DNA from: Planctomycetaceae bacterium
Lineage (GTDB): Bacteria > Planctomycetota > Planctomycetia > Planctomycetales > Planctomycetaceae
Reading direction: 5' to 3'
DNA length: 63,530 nt
Assembly: GCA_015485495.1 (NCBI GenBank)
Contig: WFTL01000050.1
Location: 1 to 63,530, forward strand
Made by a program: the position numbers and the translations under genes. Under the pieces are notes generated by a model. It worked only from the letters and a program-made list of their open reading frames with translations. It was not told where the DNA came from and made no database searches. Shown one piece after another: positions 18,009-27,256 of the stretch; position 1 is the first letter of the stretch, and each line of letters opens with the position of its first letter.

Positions 18009-19040
18009 ATGTCGTACGATCTGATCATTGTGGGAAACGATGAAGCCGCACCGGAACTGGCCCGTCTGGCCGTCCGGTCGGGACTACGGACGGCTGTCGT
18101 GCTTCCTGAATCCAGTCATTCATCGTGGCTGACCGGCGCGGCCCTGAAACATCTGGTGTCTGAGCTGCTCGCGGACCGGACACCGGCTCGTCAGCATCGG
18201 CTGCGTCGGGCTGCGGCACCCGGAAGGCTGCTTCGCCTGATCGCCCGGGCCATCGTTCGGGAAACGTCTGACCTGGCTGATTCCCTGCGGAGGCAGCGCG
18301 TGGCGGTGTTTCACGGGCAGCCGCGGTTCACGACTTCCCGGAACCTGATGGTCAGTGACAGCCGCTGGAATCGGACGTTCTTCCTGCAGGCCCGCTGGTA
18401 CGCCATTGCCGTGGGAACGCGGCCAGCAGCCCGGCACCGCGTCTCCCGAACCGAACCCGGACAGAGCCTGGAAGACCTGTTCTGTTCTTCCGTCCTGCCG
18501 GAATTCATCCGTGTTCTGGGAGGCGACGCGTTCGGCGGCGGCATGGCAGCTCTGCTGAGTCTGGCCGGCGTTTCCACACAGTTTCTGGAACGTGAACCGC
18601 ACGACGCCGTCATGCTGGAACTGGCCCGGTCGGCCGGTGTGGACATCGCAGCGCGAGAAGTGGACCTGGACCAATCGACGGCTCACCGGATCGGGGCTCC
18701 TGCAGAACCTCACATCGTCGACTGCCGCCGCGCCGTGGGCTTCACCCGCGATCTGAACCTGTCTGCCATCGGCGTCGAACCGGACGAAAACGGGCTGCTC
18801 TGGTGTTCGCGATCGTTCGAAACCTGGTGTCCGGGCGTGTTCGGTCTGGGCGATGTCGTGGGCTTCTCTCCGGAAACAGCCATCCGGGCAGCCGATCAGG
18901 CGGAACGGATCCATCGCCACATTCTCCGCGCTCGGTCTTTGCGTCCCACGATGTTCAGCCGCCCGGGCGGGCCTTCTTCAGACACTTCCCGTCTGCATCC
19001 GGACGCTTCGGCCGGACAGGAACCCGCGGCCGCTCGCTGA
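18009..19040 (+). CDS. degenerate SthA-like pyridine nucleotide oxidoreductase
   Basis: A 343-residue relative of soluble pyridine nucleotide transhydrogenase/dihydrolipoamide dehydrogenase. Clear blocks are YAIAVGTRPAA, the NAD(P)-domain strand IRVLGGDAFGGGMAALLSLA and the second FAD motif VFGLGDVVGFSPETAIRAA. Several key features are missing: the N-terminal GxGxxG is replaced (IIVGNDEAAPELA), the redox-active CxxxxC of disulfide members is absent (SSWLTGAALKHLVS), and the ~110-residue C-terminal dimerisation domain is lacking, while a Ser/Pro-rich tail takes its place. Transhydrogenase activity is therefore doubtful. I read it as a diverged non-catalytic or new-function paralog. The open frame upstream of 18009 is not supported. 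Confidence 0.7.
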   Translation: MSYDLIIVGNDEAAPELARLAVRSGLRTAVVLPESSHSSWLTGAALKHLVSELLADRTPARQHRLRRAAAPGRLLRLIARAIVRETSDLADSLRRQRVAVFHGQPRFTTSRNLMVSDSRWNRTFFLQARWYAIAVGTRPAARHRVSRTEPGQSLEDLFCSSVLPEFIRVLGGDAFGGGMAALLSLAGVSTQFLEREPHDAVMLELARSAGVDIAAREVDLDQSTAHRIGAPAEPHIVDCRRAVGFTRDLNLSAIGVEPDENGLLWCSRSFETWCPGVFGLGDVVGFSPETAIRAADQAERIHRHILRARSLRPTMFSRPGGPSSDTSRLHPDASAGQEPAAAR

Positions 19041-19167
19041 CTCCCGCGGCGTCCGGGCGATCCTGATTCGGGACTGCAGCGGCTGTCAGCCGGATCGAAC
19101 AGGAAATCACCCGCCCGTCTTCTTTCCGTTGTGCTGACGGAAGGTCCGTTTCGGTCGTATGGGTCCA

Positions 19168-20145
19168 TCAGCCGGCAGCCTCCCAGAAGGATTCCGGCAC
19201 GGGAGACGAAACGCGGACGGGAATTTTCAGGATCGGGTGCTGAAATTCGAGCCGGGCGGCGTGCAGTGCATGACGGCCGATCGACACAGGATCCGGCCCG
19301 CCGCGTGCATCGCGGATCGTCCCGCCCGGACCGTAGAAGGCGTCGCCGGCCACCGGATGTCCGATGTCCGCCAGATGCACACGAATCTGGTGATTGCGTC
19401 CGGTTTCCGGCCGGCATTCCACGACGGTCATCGTTTTGAGCCGTCGCACGACTTTGACATGAGTTCGGGCAGGGCGGGCATGGATGGCCTGCGGATGAGC
19501 TGACATGAGGACGCTTCGACCTCCCGGATGACGCCCGATGGGCCGATCGAGAAGCCGTTCCTGAAAAGGCACGCGACCTTCCACCAGGGCGATGTAGGAT
19601 TTTTTCAGCCGTCCGTCCTGAAAATCTTCGGACAGGGTTCGGTGGGCGCGGTATTCCCGCGTCACGACCAGCAGCCCGCTGGTCAATCGATCCAGACGAT
19701 GCACGATCCCGGCCCGCATGAGACCGCGGCAGCCGGTCTGTTCATCCAGGTAGCGCTGCAGAACACCGGTCAGCGTGCCGGACTGGAACCGACCCGTCGG
19801 GTGAACGACCATCCCGGCCGGCTTGTCCACGACCATCAGCCAGGGATCTTCGTACACCACGGGCACCATACGGCCGGCCGATTCCGTCAGTCTGTCGGGC
19901 GGATCCACCAGGCGAACACGCACCGTCTGCCCGCGATACACGCGCTGCTGCCGTTCGGCCGGACGTTCATCGATCCGGACCAGACCAGCCGCGACCAGAC
20001 GATGCAGACGCCAGGCCGTGTAGTTTCTCAGATGACGCGACAGGAACGAATCGACACGCATGCCGCTCAGATCCGGTTCCACGATGAATTCCGGTTCCGG
20101 ATACCATCTGCGGCGGTCTGTCTGTGCGGAGTCATGGAAACTCAT
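19168..20145 (-). CDS. RluA-family 23S rRNA pseudouridine synthase
   Basis: Converts specific uridines of rRNA (or tRNA) to pseudouridine. From ATG 20145 the protein has 325 residues: an S4 RNA-binding domain (about 20-85, MRVDSFLSRHLRNYTAWRLHRL) and the RluA catalytic domain with the motif HRLDRLTSG, whose Asp (about residue 152) is the catalytic nucleophile. The YIALVEGRVP, GRNHQIRVHLADIGHPVAGD and HALHAARLEF blocks are present. The nearest match by layout is RluC/RluD; the target position cannot be set from sequence. The frame is open to 20343, but the extension is shadow of the divergent dnaX region. Confidence 0.9.
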   Translation of the reverse strand: MSFHDSAQTDRRRWYPEPEFIVEPDLSGMRVDSFLSRHLRNYTAWRLHRLVAAGLVRIDERPAERQQRVYRGQTVRVRLVDPPDRLTESAGRMVPVVYEDPWLMVVDKPAGMVVHPTGRFQSGTLTGVLQRYLDEQTGCRGLMRAGIVHRLDRLTSGLLVVTREYRAHRTLSEDFQDGRLKKSYIALVEGRVPFQERLLDRPIGRHPGGRSVLMSAHPQAIHARPARTHVKVVRRLKTMTVVECRPETGRNHQIRVHLADIGHPVAGDAFYGPGGTIRDARGGPDPVSIGRHALHAARLEFQHPILKIPVRVSSPVPESFWEAAG

Positions 20146-20254
20146 CAGCCAGCCGTCATTCGCATCGGCCGTCCATGACCACCGGTCCCCGGCGGGCTCT
20201 GATTCCCCCGAGGCGACTGACCCGGCGGCCTGGCCCCGGATGCTGTCATCGGCC

Positions 20255-20285
20255 CCCACGGCGGCCGCCCGGCGGCCGCCGTGGG
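20255..20285. promoter_or_regulatory. 31-bp perfect palindrome between divergent rluA-type gene and dnaX
   Basis: Two perfect 15-bp arms (20255-20269 and 20271-20285, starting CCCACGGCGGCCGCC) flank a single central C. It lies in the intergenic space between the divergently transcribed pseudouridine synthase gene (start 20145) and dnaX (start 20343 or 20403). Because both genes point away, a terminator role is unlikely. It may be an operator for a dimeric regulator or a strong leader hairpin. Confidence 0.5.
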
Positions 20286-20402
20286 CCGACTCCCGGACAC
20301 CGGCCGCCTTCGCAGTGGATGCAGGGAGGCAAATCGACCACAATGCACCTGGGCCAGTGGGCCATTCGTCCTGTTGGGACTCTGCACAGTCGGATTTTCC
20401 TC

Positions 20403-22178
20403 GTGACCAGTGAATCGCATTATACCGTTCTCGCCCGTCGGTTTCGGCCGCAGGCCTTCGATGATGTCGTCGGCCAGGAACACGTTTCCCGCGGACTGCG
20501 CAATGCCATTCTGTCCGGGCGCGCTGCTCATGCCTATCTGTTCACAGGAGCCCGTGGAGTGGGCAAGACATCCATTGCCCGCATTTTCGCCAAAGCGCTC
20601 AACTGTCCTCATGCTGTCGATGCCGTCCCCTGCAACGCCTGTGAAATCTGTGAAGCGATCAGTGCGGGCAACGACGTGGATGTGCTGGAAATCGACGGAG
20701 CTTCCAACCGGCGCATCGAAGACATCCGCAGCATCCGGGCCAATGTGGGCGTCCGTTCGATGCGAACGCGGTTCAAGGTGTACATCATCGACGAAGTCCA
20801 CATGCTCACCCGCGAAGCCTTCAACGCTCTCCTGAAGACTCTGGAAGAACCCCCGCCGAACGTCAAGTTCGTCTTCTGCACAACGGAACCGGAAAAAGTT
20901 CCCGACACGATTCGGTCCCGCTGCATTCGATATGATTTCGCCGCAATCGAAGACCGGTCCATCAGCCGGCGGCTGAAGGACATTGCCGTCGCCGAAGGAT
21001 TCGATGTCGAAGACGAAGCGATCGATCTGGTGGCCCGCCGTGCCCGCGGGTCCATGCGGGACAGCCAGTCCCTGTTCGATCAGCTTCTGGCGTTCAGCGA
21101 CGGCACGGTAACGGCCGCCGATGTTCACCGGATGCTGGGAACAGCCGGTGACGACCTGCTGACGGATCTGTTCGACCAGATCACGCAGCAGCAGCCAGGG
21201 CAGGTTCTCAACCTGGTGGACGAAGCGCTGAAAAACGGTGTGCAGACGGCAGAATTCCTCGATCAGTGCATCGGCTATGTCCGGGACATGATGGTCCTGA
21301 ACAGCCAGGGAGCCGCCGTGCCGCTGTGCAGCGTGGGAGAAAGCCGGCGCAGCCAGGTGGAAGAACACAGCCGCCGGATGGGACTGCCCAATGTGATGGC
21401 TGCGTTCCAGATCCTGTCGGAAACCAAAAACCGCATGTTCCGCAGCACATTTTCCCGCGCACTGCTGGAGATGAGCCTCGTTCAGATCTCCCTGCTGGAG
21501 AATCTCAGCGCCGTCAGCGACCTGCTGTCCGGACGGCTGCCGGACCTGCCGGCCACCGCCCCCGCAGCGACGGAGCATCAAAAAAAAACGGCTGACCTGA
21601 CCGATTCTCAGTCCGCGTCGGAAGAATCAGCGGAGCCGGACAGCCGCTTCCCGTTCACGCAGGATGCCGCCGCTGTTCTCATGGAACAGCTCAAAGAAGA
21701 AACCTCACCCACTTTATCGGGAGCCATTCGGAAGGCGAAAGAACTGCGCATCTGCGAACCGAATCGTGTGGAATTCGTTCTCGACGCATCGAGTGCGTTT
21801 CAGAAGCGGGTTCTGGAAACCCCCGACAGTCAGCAGGCGATCCGACAGATCATCCATCGGATGACACGCGTTCAGCCGGTCGTGTCCGTGCGGACGCTCA
21901 GCGACGGATCGAAAACGGCAGCATCCGGAGACAGCCCGCCGGCCGCGTCGAACTCCGCCGGTGCCGACAGACCGGGCTCTGCGCCGGCACGCCGACCGCC
22001 CGCGGCTTCCGCCGGCCGGCCCGCGCCGTCTGAAGATTCCGCTCCGTCCCGGCCCGGCATCGTCGTTCGCGACGACATCGACCCGACTCAGGACCCGTTC
22101 GTTCAGGAAGTCGCCCAGGTGTTCGGAGCGACGGTCCATCGGGTCATCAACGCTCCCGTGCGGCCGAAAACCGGCTGA
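20403..22178 (+). CDS. dnaX: DNA polymerase III subunits gamma and tau
   Basis: Clamp-loader ATPase. The GTG at 20403 gives the family-like start TSESHYTVLARRFRPQAF and 591 residues for tau. An ATG at 20343 would add 20 residues. Visible elements are Walker A GARGVGKTSIARIF, the zinc site (CNACEIC after an ALNC), Walker B IIDEVHMLTREAF and the sensor/arginine block IRSRCIRYDF. The C-terminal third is Ala/Pro/Ser-rich, as in tau linkers. A run of nine A at 21580-21588 is followed by stop codons in both other frames, which would yield a ~397-residue gamma. It leads the dnaX-ybaB-recR group. Confidence 0.95.
   Translation: MTSESHYTVLARRFRPQAFDDVVGQEHVSRGLRNAILSGRAAHAYLFTGARGVGKTSIARIFAKALNCPHAVDAVPCNACEICEAISAGNDVDVLEIDGASNRRIEDIRSIRANVGVRSMRTRFKVYIIDEVHMLTREAFNALLKTLEEPPPNVKFVFCTTEPEKVPDTIRSRCIRYDFAAIEDRSISRRLKDIAVAEGFDVEDEAIDLVARRARGSMRDSQSLFDQLLAFSDGTVTAADVHRMLGTAGDDLLTDLFDQITQQQPGQVLNLVDEALKNGVQTAEFLDQCIGYVRDMMVLNSQGAAVPLCSVGESRRSQVEEHSRRMGLPNVMAAFQILSETKNRMFRSTFSRALLEMSLVQISLLENLSAVSDLLSGRLPDLPATAPAATEHQKKTADLTDSQSASEESAEPDSRFPFTQDAAAVLMEQLKEETSPTLSGAIRKAKELRICEPNRVEFVLDASSAFQKRVLETPDSQQAIRQIIHRMTRVQPVVSVRTLSDGSKTAASGDSPPAASNSAGADRPGSAPARRPPAASAGRPAPSEDSAPSRPGIVVRDDIDPTQDPFVQEVAQVFGATVHRVINAPVRPKTG
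21580..21600 (+). promoter_or_regulatory. A9 slippery tract in dnaX for gamma synthesis
   Basis: Nine consecutive A (21580-21588) read CAA AAA AAA ACG in the tau frame. Shifting -1 gives AAC GGC then TGA at 21593-21595. Shifting +1 gives CGG CTG ACC then TGA at 21598-21600. Both alternative frames therefore stop within 12 bases. A GGAG lies five bases before the tract (21572-21575). Homopolymeric A9 tracts in dnaX cause transcriptional slippage in Thermus thermophilus, and A-rich slippery sites cause ribosomal frameshifting in E. coli dnaX. Confidence 0.8.
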
Positions 22179-22342
22179 CTGGTCCGCCGGACAAACGGAC
22201 TGGACCTGAAGAGAACAAATCACGAACAATTCGCTCACAACAATTCGCTCAGAGGAATCCTCCCCGGGATCCGGACCGGCTGCCGTGCCCGATCCGGATG
22301 TCCTTCATCTGTTTTGTCTTCCGGCTTCAGGAAACATCAATC

Positions 22343-22693
22343 ATGCTCAAAGGACTTGGAAACATCGCATCCATGATGAAGCAGGCGTCTCAGATGCAGG
22401 AACGCCTGGCGGAAGCCCGGGAAAAACTGGCTTCGGTCCGGACGGAAGGCTCTGCCGGCGGCGACATGGTGAAGGTGACGGCGACCGGTGAAATGAAGAT
22501 CGTTTCGGTATCTCTGGATCCGTCGCTGATCGAATCCGGCGACCGGGAAATGATGGAAGAACTGGTCACGGCGGCCGTCAACCAGGCGCTGCAGAAGGCG
22601 CGGGAGGCCGCGGCCGCCACGATGTCGGAAGCGGCCACCGGCATCGATGTTCCCGGACTCAGCGAAGCTCTGTCGAAATTCGGCATGACGTGA
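22343..22693 (+). CDS. YbaB/EbfC family nucleoid-associated protein
   Basis: Small dimeric DNA-binding protein that coats and organises the chromosome. The ATG at 22343 gives 116 residues starting MLKGLGNIASMMKQASQMQE, the typical amphipathic helix, followed by the beta hairpin with VKVTATGEMKIVSVSLDPSL and a C-terminal helix (AAVNQALQKAREAAAATMSE). It lies between dnaX (164 bp upstream) and recR (66 bp downstream), the arrangement conserved in most bacteria. The frame extends 15 codons upstream without support. Confidence 0.93.
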   Translation: MLKGLGNIASMMKQASQMQERLAEAREKLASVRTEGSAGGDMVKVTATGEMKIVSVSLDPSLIESGDREMMEELVTAAVNQALQKAREAAAATMSEAATGIDVPGLSEALSKFGMT

Positions 22694-22759
22694 CGCGGCG
22701 GCCGCCGCCGCAGTTCGGCGTCGAAACCTGTTTCTCCGCACTCATCGGACCAGACTCTC

Positions 22760-23386
22760 ATGTCCCCAGACCGGCCCGGCAGTCCCGACCATCCCTGCGG
22801 CCCCAGCGTGTCCCGACTCATTGAACAGTTTTCCCGTCTTCCGGGCATCGGGCGCAAGTCGGCCGAACGGCTGACGAACCACATCCTGAACTGTCCCGCC
22901 GGGGACGCACTGGCCCTGGCCGACGCGATCCGCACGGTCCGGGAGCAGGTTCGGCGCTGTTCCGTCTGCTTCACGCTGACCGAAGACGATGTGTGCCGCA
23001 TCTGCCGTGATCCGCGGCGGGACCGCACATCGGTCTGTGTGGTGGAACAGCCGCGCGACGTGGTCGCTCTGGAATCCAGCGGAGCCTTCCAGGGAGTGTA
23101 TCATGTTCTGGGCGGCCGCATTGCGCCTCTGGAAGGAATCGGACCGGAAGATCTGACCATCGACCAGCTCATCCGGCGGGTTCGCCAGGACGGGGTGCGG
23201 GAACTGGTCATGGCCACCAATCCCACGGTGGACGGCGACGGAACGGCACTGTTCATAACGAATCTGCTGCAGAATGACGATGTAACGATTACAAGACTGG
23301 CGCGGGGCATTGCATCGGGCAGTGTGCTGGAATTCGCCAATCGGGAGATGCTGGCCGATGCACTGCGAGGCCGCCGGGAACTTTGA
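22760..23386 (+). CDS. recR: recombination protein RecR
   Basis: Acts with RecF/RecO to load RecA on gapped DNA. The 208 residues contain an N-terminal helix-hairpin-helix ([19 protein letters not shown]), a four-cysteine zinc finger (CSVC and CRIC separated by nine residues, about 76-91), a Toprim domain ([39 protein letters not shown]) and the C-terminal Walker B-like block. The start adds about 15 residues before the usual N-terminus. It is the third gene of the dnaX group. Confidence 0.95.
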   Translation: MSPDRPGSPDHPCGPSVSRLIEQFSRLPGIGRKSAERLTNHILNCPAGDALALADAIRTVREQVRRCSVCFTLTEDDVCRICRDPRRDRTSVCVVEQPRDVVALESSGAFQGVYHVLGGRIAPLEGIGPEDLTIDQLIRRVRQDGVRELVMATNPTVDGDGTALFITNLLQNDDVTITRLARGIASGSVLEFANREMLADALRGRREL

Positions 23387-23534
23387 CCGCTGCATCCGGC
23401 ACCATTTATCGGTTTCCGTGGCGGGGAATTCCGCCGATGGGTATCCGGTCCGCCGGTTATGACGTAGGCTCACAGAAGACGGTTTTTCCAAACCAGTCCG
23501 CATCCGGGACGAATCTGACCACACGTTTTTCACA

Positions 23535-25049
<1,515 letters not shown>

Positions 25050-25134
25050 CGCCCGGTCACACCGCCGGCATTCTCCTCCGTCTCTCCCGACACACGATCA
25101 TTCAACAGGAAGCTCCGCCCGATCAGGACCGATC

Positions 25135-26205
25135 ATGCTGCATTGCGTCATTATGGCCGGAGGAAGCGGCACACGCTTCTGGCCCCAGAGTCGTCAGCGT
25201 ACCCCCAAGCAGCTTCTGAAACTGGCCGGGACGGACACCATGATCCAGCAGACTCTGGACCGCTGCCGCAGTCTGGGGGAACCCGATTCGTTCTGGATCG
25301 TGACCAGCCATGCCCAGGCCGACGAAACCCGGCGCCAGCTTCCGGCCGTCCCGGCCGATCACGTGCTGACCGAACCGGCCGCCCGCAATACCGCCCCCTG
25401 CGTGGGACTGGCTGCCATCCATATTCGCCATGCCGATCCCGACGGCGTCATGCTCATCATGCCGGCCGATCATCTGATCGCTCCGGTGCAGGCGTTTCAC
25501 GACGCCGTTCTGCGCGCCGCAGCTCTCATTGAACAGGACTGCTCGCGGCTCGTTCTGTTCGGTGTCCCGCCCGCCTTTCCCGCAACCGGTTACGGATACA
25601 TCGAACGCGGCCCGGCTCTGTCCGACCAGAATGCCTTTCAGGTGCGTTCTTTCCGCGAAAAGCCGCCGCACGACGTGGCCGAACAGTACGTGGCATCGGG
25701 GCATTTCTACTGGAACTGCGGGATCTTCTGCTGGAGCGCCACGGCCATCCTGAACGAACTGAAGCAGCATGAACCGGACATGGCGGACCGCCTGGAACGC
25801 CTGGCCGCGGTGATCGGTACGGAACAGTACAACGACGTGCTGGCCGACGAATTCCCTCAGATGAACCGCATTCCGATCGACCGCGCTGTGCTCGAACGAT
25901 CGCAGCAGGCGTGTGTGATTGAAGCACCGTTTTCCTGGGACGACGTGGGAAGCTGGCTGGCCGTCCCGCGACTGGCCGGACAGGACGACCACGGCAACAC
26001 CCTGCAGGGTCTCGTCCGAACGATCGACACATCCGGCTGCATCGTCCGCAGCACCGACGACCATCTCATCGCGGTCCTCGGCATGGAAGACTGCATCATC
26101 GTTCATACGGATGATGCCACTCTGGTCGCTCAGCGGGATCAGTCCGAACGCATCGGCGAAATCCTCCGCCTGCTCAAAGAGCAGGGCGACACGCGTTTTC
26201 TGTGA
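25135..26205 (+). CDS. mannose-1-phosphate guanylyltransferase
   Basis: Makes GDP-mannose from mannose-1-phosphate and GTP for polysaccharide and glycan synthesis. The 356 residues form one nucleotidyltransferase domain with the signature MAGGSGTRFWPQSRQRTPKQ at the start, PADH in LIMPADHLI, and the FREKP block followed by GHFYWNCGIFCW. The C-terminal phosphomannose isomerase domain of bifunctional ManC/AlgA is absent, so this is the monofunctional form. No other sugar-nucleotide genes are adjacent. Confidence 0.93.
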   Translation: MLHCVIMAGGSGTRFWPQSRQRTPKQLLKLAGTDTMIQQTLDRCRSLGEPDSFWIVTSHAQADETRRQLPAVPADHVLTEPAARNTAPCVGLAAIHIRHADPDGVMLIMPADHLIAPVQAFHDAVLRAAALIEQDCSRLVLFGVPPAFPATGYGYIERGPALSDQNAFQVRSFREKPPHDVAEQYVASGHFYWNCGIFCWSATAILNELKQHEPDMADRLERLAAVIGTEQYNDVLADEFPQMNRIPIDRAVLERSQQACVIEAPFSWDDVGSWLAVPRLAGQDDHGNTLQGLVRTIDTSGCIVRSTDDHLIAVLGMEDCIIVHTDDATLVAQRDQSERIGEILRLLKEQGDTRFL

Positions 26206-26282
26206 AACGACCGACCGGTTCCACCGTACCGCCCCCGGCGCTGTCCCACACCGCCGGTCCTTCTTCCGGCCGGCATGCTGCT

Positions 26283-26400
26283 GCACCTGTGTGTCTCCGC
26301 ACCTCTGTGTCTCTGCGTCTCCGTGAGACGCCCGCGTTCGCGGCATGGATTCGTTCTTTCAACCGACGAACACCGAGCCACCAGGGCACGAAGTTCGGCA
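26283..26400. repeat. degenerate intergenic repeat (ETQR-type)
   Basis: On the minus strand this reads as phased CACGGAGACGCAGAGACACA-like units. After a spacer there follows a GTGCCCTGGTGGCTCGGTGT-like segment. Both resemble widely dispersed low-complexity intergenic sequences in many planctomycete and verrucomicrobial genomes, often mis-annotated as proteins with ETQRHR runs. The copy here is diverged. Assignment rests on memory of the pattern and needs a genome self-comparison. Confidence 0.45.
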
Positions 26401-26662
26401 GGCCGCCGGAACGCCGTGTCGTTCCCGCGATTCTTCGTCCGATCACCTGCCGGCACCTGCCGTGCCGCATCGGCGTCGCTCCGCTCCTGCACCCGGCCTG
26501 CGGACCTTCCGGCGCGATCACGATCGCAGCGGTCCGCCCGCCCCGCGGTGCCCCGCTGATTCGATCTCACCAGCTCCCCGCGCCGATTCATGGTCCCCCC
26601 CGATCCATCGGTGCGGCAGATCGCTTCCCGTCGCGCTGCCCCTGAAAACGGCGGGCGACCGA

Positions 26663-26690
26663 TTGAGCGGAACCGGGAAAGCGTTACACT
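26663..26690 (+). promoter_or_regulatory. candidate sigma-70-type promoter of nrdR
   Basis: TTGAGC (26663-26668) and TACACT (26685-26690) are spaced by 16 bases, each matching four of six consensus positions. They lie about 85 bases before the nrdR start. No NrdR-box pair is evident beside it. Confidence 0.3.
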
Positions 26691-26776
26691 GAACCGTTCG
26701 TGACAGAAGGCGGTTCAACCCGGCCTGCCGCCGACCGCCACACCGATGTCCGTCCTGTTTCCGGGAGTCCACAGCC

Positions 26777-27247
26777 ATGCGGTGTCCCTTCTGTCAGCAC
26801 GATGAAACGAAAGTGATCGATTCCCGGACGAGTCCGGACTTTTCGATCCGACGGCGCCGGCAGTGTCTCCGCTGCGACCGCCGGTTCACCACGTACGAAC
26901 GTGTCGAAGAATCGCAGGTTCGCGTGATCAAAAAAGACGGCACCCGCGTTCCTTTCGACCGAAAGAAAATCCGCGCGGGAATCGAGAAGGCGTGCTACAA
27001 ACGCCCCATCAGCGATCAGACCATCGACCGGATGGTGGCCGATGTGGAAACCGCCCTTTATGAAGACGGACTGCGGGAAGTTCCGTCCCGACAGATCGGC
27101 GAAATGGTCTTCAGTGCCCTGCGCGATCTCGACAAGGTCGCTTTCGTCCGATTCGCATCCGTGTACCGCGAGTTCAAGGATGTCAACGATTTCGTCGAAG
27201 AACTGCAGCCCATTCTGGACGATTCCGGCCGCACGGGCAGCGAATGA
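26777..27247 (+). CDS. nrdR: transcriptional repressor NrdR
   Basis: ATP/dATP-sensing repressor of ribonucleotide reductase genes. The 156 residues contain an N-terminal zinc ribbon (CPFC at 3-6 and CLRC at about 31-34, with [19 protein letters not shown]) and an ATP-cone domain ([20 protein letters not shown] to residue ~140). Length and order are canonical. It is followed after nine bases by comEC. No nrd gene lies in the window, so the regulated operon is elsewhere. Confidence 0.96.
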   Translation: MRCPFCQHDETKVIDSRTSPDFSIRRRRQCLRCDRRFTTYERVEESQVRVIKKDGTRVPFDRKKIRAGIEKACYKRPISDQTIDRMVADVETALYEDGLREVPSRQIGEMVFSALRDLDKVAFVRFASVYREFKDVNDFVEELQPILDDSGRTGSE

Positions 27248-27256
27248 ACGGCCTTC

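Larger units (their letters stand above)
26206..26776. other. intergenic region with dispersed-repeat-like sequence
   Basis: A 571-bp gap between the guanylyltransferase and nrdR. It holds the repeat-like tract at 26283-26400 and a candidate nrdR promoter at 26663-26690, both listed separately. Open frames across it on either strand are Arg/Gln/Thr-rich translations of the repeat and are not called. Confidence 0.55.

Noticed and set aside
20145-21581. A 478-codon minus-strand open frame
   Set aside because: It lies antisense to dnaX, which has full family conservation; composition is His/Gln/Val-rich shadow.
26139-26591. Minus-strand open frames with TETQRHRGAETH-like runs
   Set aside because: These are translations of the low-complexity intergenic repeat, a known source of false proteins.
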